In this document: positions 22,981-36,239 of the stretch, piece after piece | Layout of the letters: every line of letters begins with the position of its first letter | Position numbering within the stretch: position 1 is the first letter of the stretch | Assembly (NCBI GenBank): GCA_022828595.1 | Contig: JAKGHH010000001.1 | Location: 73,280,401 to 73,344,400, forward strand | Length of the DNA stretch: 64,000 nt | From: Nelumbo lutea | Taxonomy: Eukaryota > Streptophyta > Magnoliopsida > Proteales > Nelumbonaceae | Reading direction: 5' to 3' | Notes under the pieces: model-generated | The model's input: only the letters and a program-made list of their open reading frames with translations | Told to the model about the DNA's origin: nothing | The model's database searches: none | Translations under genes and position numbers: made by a program

Positions 22981-23413
22981 ACTGCACACTACGCGGTGTA
23001 AGAACAATTAACGATCAACAAAATTAAGAGGGAGAGAAGAATTGAACAAGGAACTGTCATTGTCAAATGTTGATTAAAAATGGGGCTGTAAGCACTGTGA
23101 CCACAAAATTTTGTGTCCTCGATCAATTATTGATATCGTACAAACTTCATTCATCCCATCACTCTTTGCCACTCTTAAACGTGGAGAACGTCGACCAACA
23201 ACACCTCTCCTGCCGACCCTATTGCTTTCCCTCCTCCTGGCCCTTTCAACTATTCTTTTCCGTCCACCTCTCTCTCTCTCTTTCTCTCGCCCTCTTCCTC
23301 CCAGCCGCCTATTCTTTAAACCTCATATACCACACAAGTTCAACTGCAAATCATCCTCGATCCTTCTCTGCCCCATCTAACATCTCCTTTCTCTGTCTCT
23401 CTCTGGTATAACC

Positions 23414-25324
23414 ATGGTAAGAACAAACACAATGTCCATGAGTCTCTAAGGACTCTTTCTCTGTTTCTCACACAACTTTCACTTAATTTTGACAGGTTTT
23501 AGTAGCAACCCACGTCGATAAAGACGGTGGAAATGATGGAATGGTTGTAGATTTTCGTGGGAACCCGGTCGACAAGTCGAAGACCGGTCGATGGCTCGCC
23601 GCGGGTCTCATCTTAGGTGAATTTCATTTTCACGAAAACGTGTGCACAAAGGATGGATTTTCCTCTTCAAGGTTTCATGTAGCTACTTAATTCATGTCCA
23701 AAGCATTTTTTTTTCTTTTTTTAATTGTTGCAGGAAGCGAACTCTCCGAAAGAATATGCGTGGTTGGTATTTCGATGAACTTGGTTACGTACTTGGTCGG
23801 GGACTTACACATTTCCACCTCCAAATCTGCAAACATTGTGACCAACTTCCTGGGCACCCTCAACCTTCTAGCCCTCCTTGGTGGTTTCTTGGCGGATGCT
23901 AAGCTTGGGCGTTGCTTGACTGTCACAATCGCTGCAACTTCAACAGCTCTGGTACAAAGCAAGTTCAGCCCTCTGAGCTGATGAACCAATTCGATCGATC
24001 AATTCTGTTGAAAATAAAACAGTACTGTAATAACTAACTAATTAACCATATATATATATAATTCCTTTCTGTTGTCTTACGCCTGCAGGGTGTGACTTTG
24101 TTGACAATAGCGACGACCATTCCTAGCATGAGACCCCCACCATGCAGTGATTACAGGAGGCAACACCATGAGTGTATAGAGGTCAACGGCCGGCAACTGG
24201 CTTTGTTGTACACAGCCCTCTACACTATTGCACTGGGCGGTGGTGGCATAAAATCTAATGTTTCGGGTTTTGGTTCCGATCAATTCGACATCAACGATCC
24301 CAAGGAAGAGAAGGCAATGATTTTCTTCTTCAACCGCTTCTACTTCTGCATCAGCCTGGGCTCTCTCTTCGCGGTTACAGTTCTGGTCTATATGCAAGAC
24401 AATATAGGGAGGGGATGGGGATACGGCATATCCGCCGGCACCATGGCAATTGCAGTTGTTATATTGCTCTGTGGAACCAAGTTCTACCGCTTCAGGAAGC
24501 CTCAAGGGAGTCCATTGACTGTGGTATGGAGAGTGTTCTGCTTGGCTTGGAAGAACAGGAACCTCCCTTACCCCTCTCATCCCAGCTTTCTGAATGGCTT
24601 CAACGATGCCAAGGTCCCCCACACCGAAAGATTCAGGTAACTAATTACCTCAATAATCAATATTCGATATATAGCTAGAGCCAGTCACTTAGCTCCTTAA
24701 TTGCAGAATGCAGATTCCATTAGTAAGTAGTACACGTGGGTGATTGTGTCACCGTTGATTGGTCGAAATGGTACGAATGTTTTCCACCAGTAAATGCTGA
24801 TAAGAATGGCACAATTCAGATTCTATATGAATCATACAAAATGTGGTAGACACCGCACCACCAAAAGACAAAAAAGTGCACATCACAGATGCATGCGCCT
24901 TATTGTCTAGTCTGGACTTATCCATGGACGATGGGTCCTGATCAGTCCAGAGCCTGCGGTCCAGTTTTAATTCGTTGTTGGCACTTGGCAGAGGTGGGAC
25001 AACTGTACCGATTTCATGCAATCAAGGAATACCACAGCCACGCACGAAAATTTTGTCTTTAATTAATTTTCTTTTAAGGCCCATCTCTACGCCGGCCAGA
25101 AGTGTGAGTACGTACTCTGGAACAATTTGTTAGTTTGGTTTCTTTTCATGTTTTCTTGCTCACAAAGGGCCATCACAGATCACACTTCACACGTACACCA
25201 TGCATCATCATGGTTCATGAGGTGTGAAGCCAAACCAATTCCGTCCACTTTTTCTGGACGGTTGGTTAGACCATATGCCCGACCATCCTTTTGTAGTTTT
25301 GCAAAATTCCTTTTGGCCACTGGA

Positions 25325-25357
<33 letters not shown>

Positions 25358-26685
25358 TATTAGTTGCATCCAAAAATAGGATTGATTGTCAAGACATAGA
25401 CACCACCAAACTCCTCCGTCTTCACTCTCCACCATGATAATAATAACAATAAAACCTCCCATCACCCATCCACGTACATGGGCCATTTGGATGATTTATC
25501 AAAAAAAAAAGAACGCTATTAATTTGCCCCCCCAAAAAAAATCCCAACTTATATATTTTGATTCTTTCTTATAAATTGCCGTTATATATATAAACCAAAT
25601 AGGACAATTAATTAAGGATCATCGCCATCATGCATCATCTGAACCTTATGTAGTCGAGTCGGACTGTATGAATCTTGTTTTGCCGTTTGGTGTCACATCC
25701 TGAACATCTCTTCTATGTGGCATGGTCTCGATCCTTAGATTTCTTTTTCCATAATTGATCGAGCTCCTGTGAAATAACATGCAGGTGTCTCGACAAGGCT
25801 GCAGTTGTAGATAGCTCCAATGGAAAGGGAGACGAGATGTACAGGCCTTGGACAGTCTCTACTGTGACCCTGGTTGAAGAGGTAAAGATGGTACTGAAGC
25901 TCATCCCCATTTGGTCCACATGCATTCTCTTTTGGACTGTCTACTCTCAGATGACAACCTTCACAGTGGAGCAAGCCACAATCATGAATAGAAATATCGG
26001 TTCCTTCACTGTCCCATCTGGCTCTTTCTCTTTCTTCCTCTTCACCACCATCCTCCTCTTCACTTCACTGAATGGAAAAATCCTGGTCCCCCTCGCTCGA
26101 AAATTCACTCATAGCGTTCAGGGCATCACAAGCCTACAGAGGATTGGCATAGGTCTCATTCTCTCGATGATAGCTATGGTAGCTGCTGCCATAATTGAGA
26201 GGCAAAGGAGGGATGCCTTTGTTCACCAACAAAGACGCATAAGTGCCTTCTGGTTAGTTCCTCAGTTTTTCCTCGTGGGAGCTGGTGAAGCTTTTGCCTA
26301 TGTTGGACAACTCGAATTTTTCATCAGAGAGGCCCCTGAAAGAATGAAGTCCATGAGCACAGGACTCTTCCTTAGTTCTGTCTCTATGGGGTTTTTCGTC
26401 AGTAGCTTATTGGTGTCTTTGGTGGCAAAGGTGACTAAGCATGGTTGGATTAGGAACGACTTAAACAAGGGGAAGTTGGACAACTTCTATTGGATGCTTG
26501 CTGTGCTTGGAGTTTTCAATTATTTGGTTTTTCTCGTCTTTTCTATGAGACATCAGTATAAGATGCAACACTATACTACTTCATACAGTCATGAGGAGCT
26601 CAAGACTTGGAAGAATGAACAACATTCTAAAGATACCGAGGAGAATATTGAGAGTATTGAAGTAAAGGACTCTGCTATTGTTTAG
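23414..26685 (+). CDS. NRT1/PTR family transporter, NPF6.4-like
   Basis: Five coding exons: 23414-23416 (the ATG only), 23496-23616, 23734-23951, 24089-24636, 25785-26685; 596 aa, GT-AG introns, no internal stop. The protein is a 12-helix major facilitator that co-transports nitrate or other small solutes with protons. The TM1 ExxER proton-coupling motif is E44-L-S-E47-R48. SELSERICVVGISMNLVTYL, GGGGIKSNVSGFGSDQFD and FLVGAGEAFAYVGQLEFF place it with Arabidopsis NPF6.4 (NRT1.3). The NRT1.1 nitrate-binding His356 is Tyr350 here, while Thr104 sits at the NRT1.1 Thr101 phosphorylation position. Starting at the isolated ATG gives MVLVATHVDK, like MVHVSSSHGA in NPF6.4; Met17 is a weaker alternative start. 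The substrate cannot be read from sequence. Confidence 0.94.
25333..25355. repeat. (TA)n microsatellite in NPF intron 4
   Basis: A run of about eleven TA units after a poly-A stretch, within the 1.15 kb last intron. Likely length-variable. Confidence 0.85.
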
Positions 26686-27311
26686 GTACTGTTTTTTTTT
26701 TTTTATGATATTTAATTGCATGTACTTGATTCAAATGTGTAAACCACATAAGCTGCTGAAATTAACATACATGCCAAGGTGTTGAAGAGATAGAACCATT
26801 ATTTTCCACGCATGATTATGTATTCAAAGTTCACAAGGATTTACATTGATGGACTACAAAATCATTGGGGGGGAGCGATCTCACTGAGAACAGATTTTCA
26901 TGGTGCCAAGTCTGAATACAGCCTTCACCGGGAGGCAAGAGGAAGAAATGGGTATGACTTGCCTTTCCTTAACCTATATCACAGTTACTCAGTTCAACTA
27001 AGTTAAGCCAAAACCTTTTTGAGACGAGCTACAAGATCCTACTTCACCATTTTACTAAGTTTAGGACCATACAATCTGTTAGACTGTAGGCCCTCAAGTT
27101 TCTAACCACATTTATCAACGTTCATTTTGGAAACTTTAGAGCCTTCAACTTGCAAAAATCAGAGCTTCGACAAATGCAGTAATTGGTCTTCAAAGCAAAG
27201 CATATGATTAGATGATGACTTCCCCTCAACTTGTTACCTGAGGCTACCCCTGAATTATTAAAAGAATCTATTTATTGAAACTTAATTCCTCCTACTTTTT
27301 CTCCTAACCCT
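26686..27311. other. 3' flank of the NPF gene
   Basis: A poly-T run follows the stop codon at 26693-26704. Non-coding; no clear polyadenylation signal could be chosen. Confidence 0.4.
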
Positions 27312-27725
27312 TAAGAGTGTCAATGGACCGGTTTTGGATTGGACAAAATGAATTTAGACGGATTGGAAGGACCGAAAATACATATATTGAATTCTGCCAG
27401 TCCGGACTTAATGGTCCAAAAGTATTTATTGGATTGGATTGGACCTGGTCCATCCATAATGAATGTATATTGGATTGGATTGGACTGAGCCAATATGTGG
27501 CCCATTGGTAGAAAATAAGAATTTAGGTGTCAATGGACCAAGTTTGAATTAGAATCAATCTAAATTAAAATAAATTTGAACAGATTGGACAGTCCAGACA
27601 CTGAATTGGACCAATCCAAAATGTTCCAAAATATTCATTGGATTGGACTGGGCCATTTGTAATGGACTCACATTGGACTGGATTGGAATCGGATTGGACC
27701 AAATCCAGTCCAATTGGCACCCCTA
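27312..27725. mobile_element. hAT-like MITE, second copy
   Basis: It starts TAAGAGTGTCAATGGACC and ends CCAATTGGCACCCCTA, which are imperfect inverted repeats. It is filled with ggattgg/ggaccaa motifs shared with 10615-11009. No target duplication is recognisable, so this copy is older or truncated. Short open frames on both strands are artefacts of the repetitive motif. Confidence 0.65.
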
Positions 27726-28674
27726 CATATCAGCACCATCATAACCATACTAGCTATGCTTATTAAGGGGGTGTTCTACAATATGAGTTTTTTTTTTCTT
27801 CTTGTGGGTTCCAAAAACAAATCAAAACCAATTTAAAAACAGATTGTTTCTTAAAATAAAAACACAAGAAACATGTTCTTGGTTGGTTGTGTATGTGTTT
27901 TTTGTTTTTGAAACTGAAACAAAAAGCATGTTTTTGAATCTAGTTTCAAAAAATCACATTAATTATTAAAAAATTATTTTTGTTTTAGAAATCAATATTT
28001 CGTTGGCGACTCTAAAAGCAAATGTTTTTTTCATCGTTGATCTTATAGCCATGTCAGTTTCCCTTCAATAAGTTTGGTATCACCCAATAACATAGCAAAG
28101 CACAATCCACATCATCCACCAGCTCTACTCATATGGGCAACTAGGGGAGACCATTGTTTGGTTAAAACCAAAAAAACAAACTGAAATTTCAGTTTTGTTT
28201 CTGGTTTTTAAGATCAAAAATTTGGTTAACCGAATTAACCAAAATTTATTATACATGATATAATATAATATAATGTTTCACCAAATAGTATTAATGAAAT
28301 TCAGTTTTAACCAAAAATTTTGCTTTCATTTTTTTTGTTTTTAATAATTCAATTTATTTGGTTCAATTTTTAATTGAATAAACTAAATGTTCTTCTTAGG
28401 ACAAAATCACTTCAAGGTCTCCTTTAAAGATAACTGAATCATCACAACAAGGTACAACTATCTCCTTCAATGTCTCCCTTAACCCAACTAAGAACACTCA
28501 GCCCCTCTTCATTTTAGCCTTCCTTGCTCTCTCATGAAGCCATCTCATCACTCCCTTTCTCCCTTTCTCATTTTGATATCTGAGCATGCCTGATCCATCC
28601 CTCTTTCCTCTTTGTTTATCCCTTTGGATATCACTTCCTAAAACATCTGAGCATGCCTGATCCATTCCACTATC
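27726..28674. other. Intergenic, no gene
   Basis: AT-rich sequence, with a CT-rich part at 28495-28680 containing a duplicated phrase (ctgagcatgcctgatcc at 28580 and 28648). No coding signature. Confidence 0.45.
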
Positions 28675-30205
28675 CCCCACTTTCTCCTAAATTATTTATA
28701 ATTTCTATTTATCTACTAAATTATATATAATTCCTAATTCTCCCCTAAATTATCTCTAATTTAGTAGAGAGTTTCTCCCCAAAAATTATCTCTATTTCAT
28801 ATTTATCCTATCCCACTTTTCATCTATATCTAGGAAAAGAAAGTTGGAATTAAAAATTTTATGAGTTATTTAAATATTATAAAATTATGTAATAAATACA
28901 AAATAATTATTAAAGATATAAACAAACATCATAGATTTAATAATATTCATATTATTGATAATTTTATACTTTTAATAAATTCATAACAAAATTAATAAAT
29001 TAAAAAAAATATTATTTAAAAGATTCAATAAATAAATATTATAAATAACAAAAAATAAATATAGTTAAATATTATATAACAAATTATTTAATATTTAGTA
29101 ATAACTTTAAAATAAACAAATTTAATAAGAAAAATTTTTAAATATTTTACATTTTATTTAAATATTAAATAACTAAGTATTTTAAATAACAAAATATTTA
29201 ATATAACTAAATTTTAAATAGTTAAAATAACGAAATTATGTAATTAAAAAATTAATAAATGTAGAAAATCATTCTAATAGATTTCATAATATTTGAATTA
29301 ATAATGATTTTATATTTTACAAAATTAATAATGAAATTATGTAATAACAATATAACTTATAATTTTATGGATTATGAAATTCAATAAATAGTAATATTGA
29401 AACAACTAAATAATGATATCATTTAAATAGATAAATAATATTGTAAATAACTAATATTAAATATAAAAAATTAATAACTAAATCATATTTTAAATATTAT
29501 TTAACAAAAATTTTAAATATCATTGAAATAATGAAAAATAGATTAAATAATTTAGAAGTATTGAAACTTTCAAATAACAAAAATAGGTAATAACTTTCAA
29601 AAAAATGTTTTAATAGATATTATAAAATATAATAATAATTGCTATATTAATTATTAATAATTTATAATTATTAGTAATAATTTTAAAATCTTAATCTATA
29701 TTTATTATATAATTATATATATTAAAATTTATATTTATTATGTTTTTATTAATTATTATTGTATTTTTGTGATAAATATATTTTCAATAATTATGTATAA
29801 ATCTATTTTTGCTTTATTATTTAATAGAAAATTTTCAATAATTATTGGTGATCAAACTATTTTTATTTATTAGAGATTAAACTATTAGTTTAGCTAAAAT
29901 TAGGAGTGTTCACGAGTTGGATCGATTCAGTTGTAGGTTGTTTGGCCAACCAAATTAACCTGGGCAGTTGGGGTTGGTCACTTGAAACCAACCAACCTTT
30001 AGTGAAAACCAGCCAACTTGGGTTATATTGGTTTGGGTCAATTTTTTGTTTGGTCGGTTGGTTCAAAAGATTTAAACTTAAAAATTAAATTTAAAAATTA
30101 TAGTGGTATTATTAAAGAATAAATTAAAAAAATTAAATTTACAGTATAAAATATTTTAGGCTAAGGAATGTGGGAATTTTCCCACTTTTCCATGTTAAAA
30201 ATTAT
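28675..30205. repeat. Large AT-rich repeat, copy A
   Basis: Homologous to 32375-34030. Shared landmarks in the same order are: cctaaattatctctaattt, tttcatctatatct followed by aaagaaagtt, a kilobase of almost pure A/T, ggagtgttca...caggttgttt..gccaacc, and taggcta..aat.tgggaatttt. Over long stretches it is above 85% A+T. No reading frame survives. Class unknown; it may be the non-coding body of a large transposon. Confidence 0.65.
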
Positions 30206-30249
30206 AAATAAAATCTATCTTTATCCCCTCAAATAAAAAAGAAGATAAA

Positions 30250-31325
30250 TTAGTGTGGAGACTTTAGTTGTGATGAAAAATTCTCAATTAACTGTAACTT
30301 GTCTATTCATGAAGAGTTGAACCCAAAGTGAAATTCAACTGTTTGGAAGGTTAATTGTCTACCAAAATTGAAAACTTTTCTCTATCTCCTCTTAATAAAA
30401 GACTCCCAGCAAAATTGCTTTTGCAAAATAGAGGTTTAAGTGTGGATGGAAAATGTAGTTTTTGTGGAGATAATGAGGATGTGGATCATATTTTTAAAAA
30501 TTGTACAGTTGTTAAATAAATTTGGGATGCAATAAATCCCATTTTGGAGGGTCCTTCAGGATTTAATATTTCATTAGAAGATTGGTGGCCTAAAATTGAT
30601 AAGAAAAATTCAAATGGAGAAAACAATGAAAGAGAAAAGTGTGCATTCTTATTATGGTACATCTGGAAAAATGTAAACCAAAAATCCTTTAATAATGCGT
30701 CAACCCCTATTCAAGTGGTGATTGAAAGAGCTCTATCGGCCTTTTCGGAATACTATGAAACCAATTTGAAGACTAATGGGGTGGATTCCCATAAGTCGTG
30801 CAGATATGTTGTGTGGCAAACTCAAAAAATTGGTACTATCAAAATTAACTTCGATGCATCCCGGCTAAACAATGGGTTGTGCTCAGTCGTAGTCATAGCT
30901 AGGAACTTCATGGGTGAGGTGGTTGATTACAAGACTTACCACTTAGGTTCTATGACAATCAACTTGGCGGAAGCTTGGGCCACATGGTAGGCCCACAACT
31001 TGGCAATAAGTTTCCCAAACCATTCCATCATCATTGAAAGAGACTAATTGACCGTGATTTCTTGTCTGAAACGTCTCATCAACCCCCCTTGGAACCTTCA
31101 GAACATCATTGAAGAGTGTTTGGATTTGAAGAATCGTGCAAACGAAGACTTGGTCTACAATCATATCTATCGGGAAGCTAATCAAGTGGCATACTAGCTC
31201 GCCAATCAAGCCTTTTCGTCTCTACAAGGTACATTAAGTCTCAATCTTAGTGATCTTCCTTGGAATCTTGCTTGTATTCGTAAGTTTGATTTATGGGGAT
31301 ATGCTACCCCCCATCTTGTGTAGCC
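30250..31325 (+). pseudogene. LINE remnant: zinc-knuckle and RNase H-like domains
   Basis: The upstream part reads TVWKVNCLPKLKTF and then CSFCGDNEDVDHIFKNC, the zinc-binding region that follows reverse transcriptase in plant L1 elements. It continues through KCAFLLWYIWKNVNQKSFNN and INFDASRLNNGLCSVVVIAR to an RNase H-like end (NRANEDLVYNHIYREANQVA, LANQAFSSLQG). Stops (for example K*IW near 30517, D*LT near 31044) and frameshifts break it. The longest intact part is 30544-30990. Reverse transcriptase and endonuclease domains are absent. It lies between the two AT-rich copies. Confidence 0.8.
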
Positions 31326-31359
31326 CCTCTTGGTTTCTACCAAAAAGAAAGATAAGTAC

Positions 31360-32047
31360 TGATGCCGCACGATTTGGGCACTCCTAGCTAGCTGTGACCT
31401 GGCTTCTGACTAGAACGAACGACACCTGAGAGGAAGGAAAAAGTGAAGGGTTCCCGAGGAGTTGTCCCAATGGTAACACTTCGATGGCTAAGTTAGAACT
31501 GGAGGAAATCTCAAAGAGAGCAGTGAGTAAGAGTGCTCAAAGTGCTTAAGCTTTAATACCTTTTCTCTGTGTGGGTTTGGGTTCTTTTATGTTGGAGTCA
31601 GGTCATACCTGGCATAACCACCACCGCTCTGGCTGTTACCGCTAGGACAGGCATGGCAGGTGCAGGTGGCCGCCACACGCTACCATCGCCAGGTATGGGC
31701 TTGACAGACATGTTAGGCTTCCCAAAGGCGGCAAACAAAATGTCACCTGGCAAGGGATTAGAACCGAGGTGCCGGCACCGAGGTACTTAGCCAAGACTAG
31801 GGGTGCTTCTTCCTCGGGAGGGAAGAGAATCGAACTCCTCCTTAGGGGGAGTTCGGGTCCTTGGGGTAGCTCGGGACCTTCCACACTTGGTGGGAGTAAA
31901 AAATGGGCCAGGTTAAGTCCTTGACGAGTCACTTAACTCCCCGAGTGGCCAGCATCACGGTTGTGCTGTCAGGCTGAGCTGTTCACTAGGCCAAGTCACG
32001 TACACGTGTCCCCGGACTACAAGGTCAGGCCAAATCACCCTTCATCA
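31360..32047. mobile_element. Solo LTR with 5-bp target duplication AGTAC
   Basis: A 688-bp GC-richer segment starts TGATGCCGCACG and ends CCCTTCATCA, so its termini are the perfect inverted repeat TGATG/CATCA. AGTAC is repeated directly outside (31355-31359 and 32048-32052). No internal retrotransposon coding DNA accompanies it, so it is a solo LTR left after recombination. Orientation and superfamily are not decided; the GC-rich body suggests a Gypsy-type element. Short open frames inside it are not genes. Confidence 0.82.
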
Positions 32048-32052
32048 AGTAC

Positions 32053-32374
32053 GATAGAGGATTACAATGAGAAGGAGTTGTGGTCCTAGTAGATATCTAA
32101 CAAAGGTGATAAAAATCACCGGTTGCATGCACGTGGAGTTATCCCCTAATAGTCAACAAGTTATTGGGTGAAAGTTCGAAACTAAGAAGCCCATACTTTC
32201 ACAATCCTTTCCACCCCTCCTTCCTAATTTTCTGTTTTTTTTTTTTTTAGTTCCACATAATTATCCATTAAACCAAATAACCAATAAGGAAATCACATAT
32301 GCTTAACTATTTCTAACAATCATAAAGAAAGAGGGATCTGCTTTTCTAATGTTTAGCCAAGTGGCACTAATTTC
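32053..32374. other. Short spacer, no gene
   Basis: Non-coding DNA with a poly-T run at 32234-32249, between the solo LTR and AT-rich copy B. Confidence 0.4.
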
Positions 32375-34030
32375 CTCCACTTCCTCCTAAATTGCATCTA
32401 ATTCCCATTTATCTCTAACTCTTATTTATCTCTAATTTAGTATAGCGATTCTCTCCTAAACTATCTCTAATTCCTATTTATCCTCTCCCCCGCTTTTTAT
32501 CTATATCTATCTAAAGAAAGTTTCAATTAAAAAAAATCAGAATTATTTAAATGTTATAACAAAATTATATACTAAATTTAAAATATTTATTCAAAACACA
32601 AAAAATTAATAGATTCAATAATATTCATATTATAAACAATTCAATATTTTTACAAAATTCATCATGAAAATATGTACGAACAATATAAATTATAATTTTA
32701 CGAATTATTCAATTTAAATGTTATTCAAATAATACAAATTTAACATTAAAAAATAAAACATTATTTAAATATTTCAATAATTAAAAATATTAAATAAAAA
32801 ACATTAAAAATAGCTAAATAATATAACAAAATATTTAATATTATTTAATAACACTAAAATAAATAAAATTCAAATAATGAAAATTTTTAAATATTTTACA
32901 TATTATTTAAATATTTAAATAACAAAATATTTAACATGACAAATTTTTAAATAGTTAAAATAACAAAATTATGTAATAAATTAAAAAAAATCTTAAAAGT
33001 AGAAAAATAATAATATAATTCATAATATTCATATTAATAATAATTTAATATTTTACAAAATTAATAACGAAATATGTAATAATAGCACAATTATAATTTT
33101 ATGGATTATTAAATTCAATAAATAATTATTATTTTAAGAATTTAAATAACAATATTATTTCAATAACTAAATAATATTGTAAATAACTAATTTCACTTAT
33201 ATCAATTAATAATTATTGATAATAGCTATCAACAAAGTTATATTTAGTAGTAATAATTTTACAATAAAAGTGTATATTAATTATATGTTCATATATACAA
33301 TAACTAATACTTATTTTATTTTGAGCAATTATTTATTGTTTTTTAGACATATGCTTTCAATAATTATTTATAAATGTATTTTTATTTTTTTTATTTAATA
33401 TAAGATTATCAATAATTTATGAAGATTAAACAACTATTATTTTTATCCGGTCTAATTAATTTATCGTATTTATAGATTTATACTTATTAGAGATTAAACT
33501 ATTATTTAAGATTACACTATTTATGGACTAATTTAGTATATTTTTAGTATTTATTATATTTTTTAAATTATTGTATTTTTATTATATATCTCTTATATTT
33601 TCATTATAAACTTATTTTTAATGATTGTGTGCGTTTGCTGTAAATTTTCAACAATTATTAGAGATTAAACTTTTGTTATTTATTAGAGATTAGACTATAA
33701 ATTTTGTTGAAATTAGGAGTGTTCAATAATTGGTTCAATTCAGTTGCAGGTTGTTTCGCCAACCAAATCGATCTGGTCAAGTTCGCAGTTTGTCACTCGA
33801 AACCCATTAACCATTAGTGAAAACCCACCAACTCAGGTTGTATCAATTTGGGTCTATTTTCGGTTTAGTTTGTTTGTTCAAAAGATTTAGACTTAAAAAT
33901 TAACTTTAAATTTCATAAATTACAATGATATTATTAAAAAATAAATTACATAAATTAAATCTATGATATAAAATATTTTAGGCTAACAAATATGGGAATT
34001 TTCCTATTTTCCCATATTAAATAATGAAAT
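32375..34030. repeat. Large AT-rich repeat, copy B
   Basis: Second copy of the unit at 28675-30205 in the same orientation, with many substitutions and indels. The shared block near its end reads aggagtgttca, caggttgtttcgccaacc and tatgggaattttcc. Divergence suggests an old duplication or two independent insertions of one family. Confidence 0.65.
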
Positions 34031-36234
34031 TTAAAATATAAAATATTAGTATATATTTATTGAACTAAAGTCGATCTAAAATACTAGAAAATTGACCAAT
34101 TCAGGTTGAATTTGATAGGATTGTTTATTAAAAAGTTAAAATATAAAACAATTATATACTCTTATGTATTTCTATTGTTTAGATTTCGCTTAACAAAGCA
34201 CGGGTCCTCGTCACCATGCTTCTCCTTGCTCCATTATCCCCACCCTGCATTCTCTTTGACTTTCTCTCATCTCCCTTTCCCACCACTCTCATTAAGCCAT
34301 GTCACCCAACTACCTAAAAATATTCATATAATTTCTCTCCTAAGGTGTTTCATTTAAACCAATAGGAAAGTATCATGTTGCCCCACTCCCTAATCAATTC
34401 CTAAAATGCATCCCCCGAATCTATATCCACTCTCCCTCATTTAAAATATTCATATTAATTAATAAATAGTTAAATATGATTAATATTTAATCCTACCCCA
34501 AAAGTTAATAAATACGGTTAGTAAATTACCAAAAAATTAAATATTCTTATTAGTACAGTTGGTAAATTACCAAAAAATAATAAATATTGTTATTAATTAA
34601 CTCATTAACAGCATTTTATAGAAATTGAAAATTCTTTAACTAATTTCTATAAAATTTAGAATTATATTTAACAATTATCAAAAAGTATAAAATTTTAGTT
34701 ATTGTTATTATTATAATTAATAACCAAATACAAATGGGGGAACAAAATATTATAATGTTAGAAAATAAAATTATTAATTAATTTATATTAAAAAATAAAA
34801 GATAAATTAGTGTACTTTTGTTAGTACACTACCAAATAAAATAATATATTTAATAACAATTTAAAAAAATTCAATAAATCCCCATAGTTACACAAATGTA
34901 ATAAATTTTTCAAAAATTTTCATAAAACTATATTTTCGTAAAATAACATTTTTTAAATTAAAAGATATATAAATTATTTGAAAGTTTATTCGAAATACAT
35001 TAAATAATTATTGAAAATTATTAGAATATTTTGGAAATTTTAGAGAAATTTATTACATTTGATAGATTTTGGAAAACCATTGAAAAATTTAGTAATTTTC
35101 ATTAAAAATTATTGAAAACTATTAAAGATAAATGACTATGGGAAATGGAAAACTATAATTTGAACAAATAATTACATAAATTATTAAGATAAATTAGTAT
35201 AATATTAGAAAAAGGAAATCATTGGTTAGTCTATATTAGAAATTATAAGATAAACTAGTATAATTTTGTAAGTAAACCATTTAAGAAGAAAAGAAAATAT
35301 TTAAAAATAAATAAATAAATTTGAATAAATTTTCAAAATTACACAAGTACAATAAATTTTCCAAATTTTTCATAAAATTACATCTTTGAATATTAAAAAC
35401 AATTTAGTGTACTTTTACAAATTTACCATATGATTGATACTCAATATATCATTTTGATTATTTCTATCATCAAATGGAATATTGAGTTGATGGGGACAAT
35501 GTTTTCAAAATTGGATCGAACTAAATGGTTAGACCGAAAATTTTGGGAAATGGACATCATTTCACCTCAAAACCACTTTTTGTCCAAAAACCATTTATTT
35601 GGTTAGCGAACCGTTGGGTTGTGCTGAACTAACCCCCCCCCCCCACATTATCCTTGAGGAGGGAGACACGGCTCGAGACGCCTCGTGGGCCAGCAAGGCA
35701 TGACTTACACGTTGTGCGAGCCACATGCGGGTCGTGTCATACCAACCCAGCACGACCCAATTTACACCTCGACTTGAACCCACCCAATATTGGGGACAGG
35801 GTAGGGAAATTCGAGGATTCTCCATCCTTGCCCCTAAACTCCCTCGACATTGAGGAGTGGTTACTTTGCCTTAAACCTGCGTGACATTGGGGACGGGGTG
35901 GGGATGGAGTAGAGTGTCTTGACTATAGGGATGGGAAAGGGATGGGGTGCCCTGCCCTGAACGTACCCCCTTGTCATTCGTATATAATTGTTAATTATTA
36001 GTGGAATTAATAAAAGTGTTAGTTTTTATAACTATTTTTATTTATTTAAAATTGATCAAAATTTCATTTAAAAATACTAAGAAGAATAAAAAATATTAAT
36101 AAAACTAAATTTATTAAAAAATATTTATTCATATTCAATTAACAATAATTATTTTTTATAAATCAACATTAAATAAAAAATAAAGTTCAAAATTTCCCGT
36201 ACATCGCACGCGTCCCTGCTATTTATGTTTTATA
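34031..36234. other. Intergenic, AT-rich with one GC-rich patch
   Basis: Mostly A/T sequence. The part at 35510-35640 (ggatcgaactaaatggttag, gaaccgttggg) resembles the 40.1 kb repeat unit. The patch at 35640-35950 (gggtcgtgtcataccaaccc, acacctc) resembles the arms of the hAT-like element at 20.7 kb. No gene was recognised. Confidence 0.45.
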
Positions 36235-36239
36235 AGTAT

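Noticed and set aside
23067..23411. Overlapping open frames upstream of the NPF start
   Set aside because: They lie in the CT-rich 5' UTR, which gives long Leu/Ser/Pro runs in several frames.
28495..28680. Lys/Arg-rich open frame on the minus strand
   Set aside because: It arises from the CT-rich tract at the edge of AT-rich repeat copy A.
31569..31932. Open frames on both strands near 31.6-31.9 kb
   Set aside because: They lie wholly inside a solo LTR and have no protein family features.
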